From NCBI GenBank assembly GCA_026397695.1, contig JAPLUJ010000749.1, positions 1 through 5,869 of the forward strand: a DNA stretch of 5,869 bases, given 5' to 3'. Numbering within the stretch: the first letter of the stretch is position 1; every line of letters starts with the position of its first letter. The DNA comes from Verrucomicrobiota bacterium. Lineage in GTDB: Bacteria > Verrucomicrobiota > Verrucomicrobiia > Verrucomicrobiales > Akkermansiaceae. A program made the position numbers and the translations under genes. The notes under the pieces are model-generated. The model did not search any database, was not told the DNA's origin, and saw only the letters and a list, made by a program, of their open reading frames with translations. Positions 1 through 5,869 of this stretch are shown here, piece by piece.

Positions 1-234
1 CTTGTGCGTGCGGAGCAGCGCTTCCAATTGCGGTCCCTCTGGCAGCAAACCTTCCAGAAACGCCGGGAACGCTGCGAAATCGTACGATGCGGCACGAACC
101 GGCAGGGTCAAGGAAACCGGCGGCCCTGCATAACCGCCTGCGTAGAGGAATGCCCATCCACCGGAGTCTGCGGAGCACAGGTGCCCGGCCAAGCGGTCAT
201 GCTGATAGATGGCCGCGTTGCGCTGCAAGCTCAT
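1..234 (-). CDS. HipA N-terminal domain protein or stand-alone HipS, partial at left edge
   Basis: The 78 visible residues begin MSLQRNAAIYQHDRLAGHL and match the N-terminal subdomain 1 of HipA. They show a short beta-rich start with a G-L/H-L turn, then WAFLYAGGY, PPVSLTLPVR and finally FLEGLLPEG, the family's most recognisable motif. HipA is a Ser/Thr kinase toxin that phosphorylates a tRNA synthetase. In three-gene HipBST systems this subdomain is a separate protein of about 100 residues (HipS, the antitoxin) followed by the kinase HipT. The gene is cut at the left edge just where the two cases diverge, so they cannot be separated here; short HipS-like proteins are common after regulators of this type. 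The start is firm: ATG overlaps the upstream antitoxin stop as ATGA, and a GGAGG Shine-Dalgarno lies 7 nt upstream. The frame is open to position 1. No kinase residues are visible. Confidence 0.85.
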   Translation of the reverse strand, partial: MSLQRNAAIYQHDRLAGHLCSADSGGWAFLYAGGYAGPPVSLTLPVRAASYDFAAFPAFLEGLLPEGPQLEALLRTHK

Positions 235-476
235 GGCACCGCCTCCTCACTCTGCTGCCGCTTCCACGCATCCACCAACGAACCGGCAGGTTCCAATCGA
301 ATATTGAGCACCCCGAGCACCGCTCGCAGATTTTTCCAACTCGCCCGTCCCTTCCCTGCCTCCAAATCCTGCACCACATTCCTGCTCACCCCGGCATACA
401 GCGCCAGTTCCATCTGGCTCAAGCCTGCTTGCTTGCGATGGAAGGTGATCAACGAGGCCAACTGTGAGGAATGCAT
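231..476 (-). CDS. hipB: HipB-like Xre-family antitoxin / transcriptional regulator
   Basis: This 81-residue protein is a single Xre/Cro-type helix-turn-helix domain. Residues about 6-64 carry the pattern LITFHRKQAGLSQMELA, then a second recognition-helix segment YAGVSRNVVQDLEAGKG and the closing LRAVLGVLNIRLEP. This matches the short Y4mF-like HipB regulators that accompany HipA or HipS genes. Such proteins bind and neutralise the kinase and repress their own operon by binding operators upstream. The stop overlaps the start of the HipA/HipS gene by 4 nt (ATGA), so the two are translationally coupled in one operon. The C-terminal tail after about residue 65 is short and polar. The start at ATG 474-476 gives the usual family length, but no clear Shine-Dalgarno precedes it. 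Family assignment is by motif only; the DNA target is unknown. Confidence 0.88.
   Translation of the reverse strand: MHSSQLASLITFHRKQAGLSQMELALYAGVSRNVVQDLEAGKGRASWKNLRAVLGVLNIRLEPAGSLVDAWKRQQSEEAVP
242..247 (-). promoter_or_regulatory. Strong Shine-Dalgarno for the HipA/HipS start
   Basis: Reading on the minus strand, AGGAGG lies inside the last codons of the antitoxin gene, with 7 nt between it and the ATG at 234-232. It fixes the start of the downstream gene. The plus-strand HzsA-related genes in this window show no comparable site. Confidence 0.7.
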
Positions 477-763
477 GGAATCTATGGCGAATGAAGTGGT
501 TTCGCCCTGCGATTACCCGTCTTGTTTGAGCACAGCAAGAAGAATTGCATTAATAATCAAGCTTTTTTCGCGTTTTATCGGCAGGGGTCTTTGGATTGTA
601 GTTGAGAACCATAAGACGTATTCAATCTGGCTCTAACCACCTTGTCCATGCGGGCGTGCACTTGGGGTGATCCGCGATGTGGACCGCTGCCACACGACCC
701 GGATGTTGCAAAAATGAATAAAGCGCATAAATTCGCCCGTATCAACCACGACGCGACACCATC
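477..763. other. Divergent intergenic region between the hip module and the HzsA-related operon
   Basis: This 287-bp stretch separates divergently transcribed units and must hold both promoters. It is visibly more AT-rich in two patches, about 540-580 and 705-735. A loose inverted repeat at 545-560 (TTG-N10-CAA type, TTGCATTAATAATCAA) contains TATTAA on the minus strand. It could be a hip operator or -10 box, but no good -35 accompanies it. A small hairpin at 678-694 has a 5-bp stem (TGTGG/CCACA) and a 7-nt loop, with no U-tract. A 28-codon ORF starting at ATG 714 overlaps the next gene and shows no family features. I see no tRNA, insertion sequence or convincing terminator here. Confidence 0.6.
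706..733 (+). promoter_or_regulatory. Candidate promoter for the HzsA-related operon (weak)
   Basis: TTGCAA at 706-711 and TAAATT at 728-733 are separated by 16 nt, in an AT-rich patch just upstream of the ATG at 764. Spacing and position suit a sigma-70-type promoter, but both boxes deviate from consensus and such matches are frequent in AT-rich DNA. No operator or riboswitch-like structure is visible beside it. Confidence 0.2.
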
Positions 764-2071
764 ATGCACCATCAAGCGATCACACTCTTCGCGGCTCTAG
801 CCACCTTGTCCCTGGGTGGGGTTGGATGGTGCGTGGCGGACAACAAGCCCCCCACGCCAGACACAAAACCCGCGCCCATACTCCTTCAGTCGAAAATTCC
901 CGGCAACTACAAATGGCCTCCGGCCGATCAGGTGTTGGATCAGAATTCGCTGCCCGATCCCGCCGACAAGGATGAGTTGGACGCGGTGCTGCGCCGCATG
1001 GGCGCACTCATCAAGCATCTCAAGACCTTGCCGCGTTGCCCCGAACTCAAGACCGCCGAGGCGCGGCTTGCCGGGTTGAAGACCCGGGCTGGATTGCTAG
1101 AAGCCGGCGATGCCAAGCGTGAGCAGCTTCTGCTGGAAGCGTGCGAGCTGCAACGCAAGGTGGCCTTGGCCAATCCGTTGCTGGATTTCACCGACATCCT
1201 GTTTGTGACCCGGACCATTCGCCAGGCCGGACAAGAACCGGCTGGCGACCACATGTGTGACCAGTATTACGGGCAGAACGGCAAAAGCGGGGGCAGACTG
1301 TGCATTCTCAAAAACGCGTTTTCGGCCAACCCGACACTCATCGACGTCGTGCAAAACGCCAAAGTGCAAAACGGCCGGCTCGCCGGACAATCACTCATGG
1401 GCGGATCGTTTCTATCACCGGAACTTTCCTACGATGCCAAAACCATTTATTTCGCATGGTCTCCCGGATCGGTGGTTCCGGCTGCGGATTACTGGACCAA
1501 AAATTCGTCATACCATATCTTCAAGGTCAATGTTGACGGGACGGGCCTTGTTCAATTGACCGATGGCATGTGGGACGATTTCGACCCGTGCTTGTTGCCG
1601 AACGGCAGGATAGTTTTCGTATCCGGCAGGTGTTCGCGGATTCCGGGGACGGACGGAGGCCTGAGCTTTCTCCGGTGCGGACGCTATTGTCCCACCTATA
1701 ACCTCCACTCCATGAAGGCCGACGGCAGCGACATATATCCCATCAGTTACCACGAAACCCATGAATGGCATCCATCGGTCAATAACGAAGGCTGCTCGTT
1801 TACACCCGCTGGGATTATATCGACCGGAATTTCAGCGCCGCGCACCATATATGGGTCTCCTATCCCGATGGCAGCGACCCCCGTTCGTATCACGGCAACT
1901 ATCCCATGTGGCGCTGGGAGGGCGATCCTGTTAGCCCGGACGGCAGGAAGCTGCGGCCGTTTGCCGAGCATCAGATCAGGGCCATTCCGAATTCGAAGAA
2001 ATATGTTGCGACCGCCGACGCTCATCACGGCCAGTCCTTTGGATCGCTGGTGCTCATTGACCAGAGTATAG
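764..2071 (+). CDS. N-terminal fragment as read: signal peptide plus propeller half
   Basis: As the sequence stands, translation from ATG 764 gives 435 residues, of which only the first 343 are authentic; the last 92 are out of frame and end at 2071. Residues 1-26 form a Sec-type signal peptide with a hydrophobic core (ITLFAALATLSLGG), with likely cleavage after CVA. The following Lys/Pro-rich segment leads to a charged helical stretch (LPDPADKDELDAVLRRMGAL) shared almost word for word with the paralogue. Propeller blades of PD40 type follow: LTDGMWDDFDPCLLPNGRI at 265 and YNLHSM with DGSD near 312. An extra Cys pair, CGRYC (305 and 309), precedes YNLHSM; the paralogue keeps only the first Cys. 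No haem motif lies in this fragment, so alone it should not be a cytochrome. No Shine-Dalgarno precedes the start. The start is chosen for the signal peptide. Confidence 0.75.
   Translation: MHHQAITLFAALATLSLGGVGWCVADNKPPTPDTKPAPILLQSKIPGNYKWPPADQVLDQNSLPDPADKDELDAVLRRMGALIKHLKTLPRCPELKTAEARLAGLKTRAGLLEAGDAKREQLLLEACELQRKVALANPLLDFTDILFVTRTIRQAGQEPAGDHMCDQYYGQNGKSGGRLCILKNAFSANPTLIDVVQNAKVQNGRLAGQSLMGGSFLSPELSYDAKTIYFAWSPGSVVPAADYWTKNSSYHIFKVNVDGTGLVQLTDGMWDDFDPCLLPNGRIVFVSGRCSRIPGTDGGLSFLRCGRYCPTYNLHSMKADGSDIYPISYHETHEWHPSVNNEGCSFTPAGIISTGISAPRTIYGSPIPMAATPVRITATIPCGAGRAILLARTAGSCGRLPSIRSGPFRIRRNMLRPPTLITASPLDRWCSLTRV
914..1208 (+). repeat. Duplicated coding segment, copy 1
   Basis: This segment aligns with 3843-4137 at a constant offset of 2929 with no insertion or deletion. 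Over the first 130 bp I count 20 mismatches (about 85% identity). A second well conserved block covers roughly 1128-1202. It encodes the helical region between the signal peptide and the first propeller blade. Similarity is much lower in most other parts of the two genes. Confidence 0.8.
1790..1797 (+). other. Frameshift site (one base missing relative to paralogue)
   Basis: At this point the gene reads GGC-TGCTC, while the aligned site in the downstream paralogue (4710-4718) reads GGCATGGTC. Insertion of one base, most simply A between 1792 and 1793, restores Gly-Met-Leu-Val-Tyr-Thr-Arg-Trp, matching Gly-Met-Val-Val-Tyr-Thr-Arg-Trp in the paralogue. There is no homopolymer run or slippery heptamer here. 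Confidence 0.85.
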
Positions 2072-3270
2072 AGGACGATGGCAAAATGTCGCAGGTCAAA
2101 CGGATCACTCCCGAGGCGCCGTTTCCGGAAAGTGAAATCGGGTGCCGGACCGGATATATGTATGGCACCGCCTGGCCGCTCAGCGAGACGGATTATCTGT
2201 GCAATTACCAGAATGACATCATCCTTCTGGACGCGGCCGGCAACAAAACCATGGTGTATGCATGCGATCAGGCGGCGCAGGGGTTCCGGGCGATTGATCC
2301 CATCCCCGTCAAACGCCGTGCCACACCGCCGGTGATCGACGCGGCTCCCAACCCACCCAAAGCGACCGTTGCGGTCATGAATGTCTATACCTCGGATTTC
2401 ACGTGGCCGCCGGGAACCAAGGTGAAATGGCTGCGGATCATCCACTATCTGCCGAAAACGACCAATGCACCCGATAGTCCGCGGATCGGGTTCGGCTCGC
2501 AAAACGCCGCGCGAATGTCGCTCGGCGTGGTGCCGGTGGAAGAGGACGGCAGCGCGTATTTTGAAGCACCGGTCGGCAAGTGCATCTACTTTCAAGCGCT
2601 GGACTCGCAAGGAATGGCCATCGCCAGCATGCGTTCGGCAACCTATGTCCATCCGGGGGAACAACTATCATGTGTCGGATGTCATGAGAACAAATGGCAG
2701 GCGGCGCAGCGTTCCGATGCGATGGCACTCAAGCGGCCGCCGTCGCGTATTCAGCCGGAATTCACCGGTCATCAATCCGATCCCACCCAGGGTGGCATAC
2801 CATTCAATTATCATCTGCTCGTAAAGCCGGTATTCAACCAGAAGTGCATTCCATGCCATACCAACCAGGGCAAGGGGTTCATCTCGTCGGAGTATGCATC
2901 GCTGAAACCGTATGCCTATTTCTATAACGGTGGTGGTGACAATACCGGATCACGCGCCACACCCGGGAATTTCGGTGCCATGGCATCGCGTATGGGCAAA
3001 GCACTTCTGACGCCGGCGCATCGCGAGCGGATGGCCCAGGGCAAGTTCACGCAGGAGGATTTCCGCCGCATCGTGATGTGGCTCGATTGCGCGTCGGACG
3101 AACTCGGGGCCTACAGCGCGCCCGACCAGCAACGCGACGGCAAGGTGGTGTGGCCGGTTCTGCAGGTCAATTCCGCGGATCCGTTAGGTCTCAAACCGCT
3201 TGCCGCGGACCCTGCGGTTAAGCACGGCCCGGAGCGTCCGGTAGTTCTCATCAGAAACTCACAACCATGA
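1906..3270 (+). CDS. C-terminal fragment as read: propeller end, HZS-alpha middle domain and two haem motifs
   Basis: This frame carries the authentic remainder of the broken HzsA-related gene. True homology starts about 1793 (LVYTRWDYIDR), upstream of the first in-frame ATG at 1906; an in-frame TAA at 1783 blocks extension further back. Visible are propeller segments (HHGQSFGSLVLID), the HZS-alpha-type block (LPKTTNAPDSPRIGFG, then VPVEEDGSAYFEAPVG and MRSATYVHPGE), haem site CVGCH at 2671-2685 and haem site CIPCH at 2845-2859. The closing region has the FRRIVMWLDCASDE helix and a 50-residue Pro-rich tail. If translated separately from 1906 it would lack a signal peptide, so c-type haem could not be attached outside the membrane; it is unlikely to work alone. 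ATG 1906 has no Shine-Dalgarno. The stop overlaps the next start (ATGA at 3267-3270). Confidence 0.7.
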   Translation: MWRWEGDPVSPDGRKLRPFAEHQIRAIPNSKKYVATADAHHGQSFGSLVLIDQSIEDDGKMSQVKRITPEAPFPESEIGCRTGYMYGTAWPLSETDYLCNYQNDIILLDAAGNKTMVYACDQAAQGFRAIDPIPVKRRATPPVIDAAPNPPKATVAVMNVYTSDFTWPPGTKVKWLRIIHYLPKTTNAPDSPRIGFGSQNAARMSLGVVPVEEDGSAYFEAPVGKCIYFQALDSQGMAIASMRSATYVHPGEQLSCVGCHENKWQAAQRSDAMALKRPPSRIQPEFTGHQSDPTQGGIPFNYHLLVKPVFNQKCIPCHTNQGKGFISSEYASLKPYAYFYNGGGDNTGSRATPGNFGAMASRMGKALLTPAHRERMAQGKFTQEDFRRIVMWLDCASDELGAYSAPDQQRDGKVVWPVLQVNSADPLGLKPLAADPAVKHGPERPVVLIRNSQP

Positions 3271-5869
3271 TATATATGCACAAGAATGTAATTACTGTAA
3301 TGGCCGCATTGGTCACCCTTAATGGCGGGCTTTCCACACTGCATGCCGCGGAAAACAACACCCTCTGGCTGGACGAAATGAATTTGAGCCATGGGGTTTC
3401 CGGGTGGAACGGAACCCATGCCAAAAAAACCGTCGACAACAAACCCCTGACCTTGCGCGGCAAGGTGTATGAACGTGGAATCGGCACCCACGCGGCCGCA
3501 GCTCTGCGCATCGATCTCGACAAGCGCGGAGTTCGTTTCAAAGCCACCGTGGGGGTCGATGATGGAGTCGGCAGTCAGGGATCGGTCGAGTTCATGGTGA
3601 ACAGCGACCGCAAGACGTTGTGGTCCAGCGGCATCCTCAAAGGCGGGGGTGAGGTCAAGTCATGCGACATCGATGTGACGGGCCTCCAATTCCTCGACCT
3701 GCTGGTGGACACCACGCCCGACGGATTCCGCAAAGATCATGCCGACTGGGTTGATGCCCGCATTGAATACCAAGGCGACAAAGCACCCGAGACAAAACCT
3801 TCGCCGAGGCCGCTGCGACTGAAGACTCAGATCACCCAGAGATGGCCTGCGGCTGACCAGGTGTTTGACAAGAATTCGCTGCCCGACCCCGCCGACAAGG
3901 ATGAGGTGGACGCGGTGCTGCGCCGCACCGGCGCGCTAATGGCACACCTCAAAACCCTGCCGCGTTGTCCCGCCATGGATGCGCAGGAGAAACGTCTCAC
4001 CGAGTTGAAAACCCAAGCCGGACAAATTGAAATCGATACTCCCAAGCGTGATGAACTGCTGCTGGAAGCGTGCCAGTTGCGCCGCAAGGTGGCCTTCGCC
4101 AATCCGTTGTTGGATTTCGACAAGATCCTGTTCATCAAGCGCCACTTCTGTCCCGATGCCGAAACGACAGGCAACCACATGTGCGACCAGTTCTTCGGCT
4201 TCAATGCGATCCGCGGCGGCGGCTTGTTCGTGCTGGAAAATCCCTTTTCCGACAAGCCGACGACGCGCAACGTGCTGGAGAAGTCGGTGTGCGAAAACGG
4301 GCGCTACAAGGGGAAATCGTTGACCTCGCAGGACGGATTTCTCGCGCCCGAGTTGAGTTTCAATGCGAAGGAGGTGCTGTTTGCCCGGACCGAAATCGCG
4401 GATAACGAGGGTGACCGCAAACGCTACGCGGGGCGGGGATTCGAAAGCAACACCTACAAGATTTTCCGGGTGAAACTCGATGGCAGCGGGCTGACCCAAT
4501 TGACCGACGGTGTCTGGAATGACTTCGATCCATGTTATCTGCCGAGCGGCAGAATCATCTTCATCTCGGAGCGTCGTGGTGGCTTCGGACGCTGCCATGG
4601 CCGCCCGGTCCCCAGCTTCACCCTGCACTCCATGAATTCCGACGGCAGTGATATCGTCGCCCTGAGTCCGCACGAAACCAACGAATGGCAGCCGAGTGTG
4701 AACCACAGCGGCATGGTCGTCTATACCCGCTGGGATTATGTGGACCGCGGCTTCAACCAGGCCCACCACGGGTGGACCACCACCCCTGACGGACGGGATC
4801 CGCGGGCGATCCACGGCAACTTCTCTCCCAACCAGGGCGCACGGCCCCACTTCGAAATCTCGTTCAGGGCCATCCCGGGATCCAAAAAATACATGGCCAC
4901 GGCAGCCTGCCATCACGGCCAGGCGTATGGTTCCATCGTGCTGGTGGATCCGCTGATGCCCGATGACAACGCGATGGCTCCGGTCAAGCGCCTGACGCCC
5001 GACCAGTTGTTCCCGGAAGCCGAGATCGGCACCCATGGCCCGCCCGCCAATTATGCCGCACCCTATCCGTTGAGCGAACATTTCTTCCTCTGTGTGTACG
5101 ACCCTAACAGCAGTTCGAGCGCCGGCACGTCCAACAATTACGGCATCTATCTGGTGGATGCCTTCGGCAACAAGGAACTGGTGTATCGCGATGACCTGAT
5201 TTCCTGTCTCGACCCCAGCCCCGTCAAACCACGCCCGGTTCCTCCAGCGATCCCCCATATGACCGCCGTGGGCAAGCCGCTCGAGTCCGGGGAGACGTTC
5301 GTGGCGCTGGATCCGAAAACCATCCCGGACTTCGGAACCGTAGGGCTGATCAATGTTTATGACAGCATCTATCCGCTGACGGATCTGCCGAAAATCACCG
5401 CCCTGCGGGTGATTCAGCTGCTGCCCAAAACCACCCCGATCGCCAACAGCCCGCGGATTGGTTTTGGTGATCAGAAGAGCGCCCGCATGGTGCTTGGAAC
5501 CGTCCCGATCGAGGATGATGGCAGCGCATACTTCAAGATGCCGGCGAGCCGGCCGGTGTATTTCCAGGCGCTGGATGCCGATGGCGTGGCGGTGCAGTCG
5601 ATGCGCAGCGCCACCTATGTGCATCCGGGCGAAACCCTGACTTGCCTCGGTTGTCACAATTCACCCACGAGCGGCTATGTCATGAATTCAAATCCGCCCA
5701 AGGCAATGCGGCGGCAGCCTTCGGAGTTGAAGCCAGATGTCGCGGGCTCGAAACCCTTCAGTTTCCCCATCCTCGTGCAACCGGTCCTAGACAAGCACTG
5801 CGTTCCGTGCCACACCAAGAGCATGGCCGAAGGCAAGAAAAGCCCGGATCTGAAACCAGGTGAAATGAA
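3267..5869 (+). CDS. Secreted NPCBM-PD40-HzsA-related di-haem cytochrome c protein, partial at right edge
   Basis: The frame is open from ATG 3267 to the window end, with 867 residues visible. Residues 1-28 form a signal peptide (basic start MHKN, hydrophobic ITVMAALVTL, cleavage near LHA-AEN); Met4 (3276) is an alternative start. Residues about 31-170 are an NPCBM domain, a predicted carbohydrate-binding beta-sandwich, with LWLDEMNLSHGVSGW, GIGTHAAA and VGVDDGVG. Then come the helical region shared with the upstream gene (from about 193), PD40 propeller blades (HMCDQFFG 304, LTDGVWNDFDPCYLPSGR 412, HETNEWQPSV 469) and an HZS-alpha-like middle domain (SPRIGFGDQKSARM, IEDDGSAYFKMP) ending in haem site CLGCH 793-797. 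A second haem site, CVPCH, is at 845-849. About 120 residues are probably missing by comparison with the upstream gene. The start overlaps that gene's stop (ATGA), suggesting translational coupling; no Shine-Dalgarno is visible. The substrate is unknown. NPCBM suggests glycan binding (inference). Confidence 0.88.
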   Translation, partial: MIYMHKNVITVMAALVTLNGGLSTLHAAENNTLWLDEMNLSHGVSGWNGTHAKKTVDNKPLTLRGKVYERGIGTHAAAALRIDLDKRGVRFKATVGVDDGVGSQGSVEFMVNSDRKTLWSSGILKGGGEVKSCDIDVTGLQFLDLLVDTTPDGFRKDHADWVDARIEYQGDKAPETKPSPRPLRLKTQITQRWPAADQVFDKNSLPDPADKDEVDAVLRRTGALMAHLKTLPRCPAMDAQEKRLTELKTQAGQIEIDTPKRDELLLEACQLRRKVAFANPLLDFDKILFIKRHFCPDAETTGNHMCDQFFGFNAIRGGGLFVLENPFSDKPTTRNVLEKSVCENGRYKGKSLTSQDGFLAPELSFNAKEVLFARTEIADNEGDRKRYAGRGFESNTYKIFRVKLDGSGLTQLTDGVWNDFDPCYLPSGRIIFISERRGGFGRCHGRPVPSFTLHSMNSDGSDIVALSPHETNEWQPSVNHSGMVVYTRWDYVDRGFNQAHHGWTTTPDGRDPRAIHGNFSPNQGARPHFEISFRAIPGSKKYMATAACHHGQAYGSIVLVDPLMPDDNAMAPVKRLTPDQLFPEAEIGTHGPPANYAAPYPLSEHFFLCVYDPNSSSSAGTSNNYGIYLVDAFGNKELVYRDDLISCLDPSPVKPRPVPPAIPHMTAVGKPLESGETFVALDPKTIPDFGTVGLINVYDSIYPLTDLPKITALRVIQLLPKTTPIANSPRIGFGDQKSARMVLGTVPIEDDGSAYFKMPASRPVYFQALDADGVAVQSMRSATYVHPGETLTCLGCHNSPTSGYVMNSNPPKAMRRQPSELKPDVAGSKPFSFPILVQPVLDKHCVPCHTKSMAEGKKSPDLKPGEM
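3843..4137 (+). repeat. Duplicated coding segment, copy 2
   Basis: Partner of the segment at 914-1208, lying just after the NPCBM domain of the second gene. The match begins at TGGCCT, where the linker ends, so it marks where the NPCBM-bearing N-terminus joins the shared HzsA-related body. Confidence 0.8.

Larger units (their letters stand above)
764..3270 (+). pseudogene. HzsA-related PD40/di-haem cytochrome c protein, broken by a single-base frameshift
   Basis: With one base restored at 1792/1793, this locus encodes an 835-residue secreted protein related to the alpha subunit of hydrazine synthase. Corrected layout: signal peptide 1-26; linker and helical region about 30-140; PD40/beta-propeller about 145-530 with HMCDQYYG (163), LTDG (265) and HETHEW (330); HZS-alpha-like middle domain about 535-660 ending in haem motif CVGCH (637-641); C-terminal cytochrome domain with CIPCH (695-699) and a candidate distal ligand His753. 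The frame changes from 764-phase to 1906-phase after Gly343. Sequence on both sides aligns with the downstream paralogue without another break, so the rest is well preserved. That points to a recent mutation or a sequencing error, not old decay. No slippery heptamer is visible, so programmed frameshifting is unlikely. Homologues in non-anammox PVC bacteria have no known function as far as I know. Confidence 0.85.

Noticed and set aside
561..576. T-rich run resembling a terminator tail
   Set aside because: No GC-rich stem precedes it on either strand, and it sits between divergent genes where no terminator is expected.
4..636. 210-codon plus-strand open frame
   Set aside because: It runs antisense to both hip genes, which have clear family motifs, and its product resembles no known family.
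714..800. 28-codon ORF upstream of and overlapping the first HzsA-related gene
   Set aside because: It has no Shine-Dalgarno, no leader-peptide signature such as a run of one amino acid, and no attenuator-like hairpin after it.
637..809. An 11-nt direct repeat (CCACCTTGTCC at 637-647 and 799-809)
   Set aside because: One copy lies in the signal-peptide coding region and there is no further extension or third copy; probably chance.
1786..1800. Programmed -1 ribosomal frameshift
   Set aside because: There is no X-XXY-YYZ heptamer and no obvious downstream stem or pseudoknot, and the paralogue reads through the same point in a single frame.
1747..2664. 305-codon minus-strand open frame
   Set aside because: It lies antisense to the HzsA-related gene across strongly conserved family motifs, and its translation is rich in Arg, His and Gly without domain features. 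It is a shadow of GC-rich coding DNA.
3936..5657. 573-codon minus-strand open frame
   Set aside because: It is antisense to the NPCBM-HzsA-related gene, whose plus-strand frame shows clear domains throughout. The long antisense frame is a codon-bias artefact.
764..5869. True anammox hydrazine synthase operon
   Set aside because: Two alpha-like paralogues in tandem, absence of visible hzsB/hzsC, the NPCBM fusion and the missing His+4 Tyr all argue against it.

Overview
The window looks like a chromosomal segment of a GC-rich, PVC-superphylum-type bacterium (Verrucomicrobiota, Planctomycetota or a relative). This is inferred from gene content. Two tandem secreted di-haem proteins related to the alpha subunit of hydrazine synthase (HzsA-related, PD40 propeller plus cytochrome c) and a fused NPCBM carbohydrate-binding-type module are typical of that group. 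No taxonomic marker gene is present.

Layout: (1) Positions 1-476, minus strand, hold a HipBA/HipBST-type toxin-antitoxin module. A complete 81-residue Xre/HipB-like antitoxin overlaps by ATGA a HipA N-terminal-domain (or stand-alone HipS) gene that runs off the left edge. (2) Positions 477-763 are a divergent intergenic region with no convincing gene. It presumably holds the promoters of both flanking units. (3) Positions 764-3270, plus strand, hold an HzsA-related gene broken by a single-base deletion near 1792/1793. Restoring one base gives an 835-residue secreted protein with a beta-propeller, an HZS-alpha-like middle domain and two CXXCH haem sites. (4) Positions 3267-5869, plus strand, hold a second, intact HzsA-related gene. 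It overlaps the first by ATGA and carries an extra N-terminal NPCBM domain. It is open at the right edge, with 867 residues visible.

The two HzsA-related genes form a translationally coupled pair that arose by duplication. A segment of about 295 bp (914-1208 versus 3843-4137) aligns without gaps, and its first 130 bp are about 85% identical by hand count. Both products should be exported and receive covalent haem outside the cytoplasm. Neither has a Tyr four residues after the first CXXCH His, the residue I recall as the haem ligand in true anammox hydrazine synthase. No hzsB or hzsC partner is visible. They are therefore better read as a redox system of unknown substrate, possibly acting on or near carbohydrate because of the NPCBM, than as hydrazine-making enzymes. 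The frameshift is either real decay of the first copy or a sequence error.
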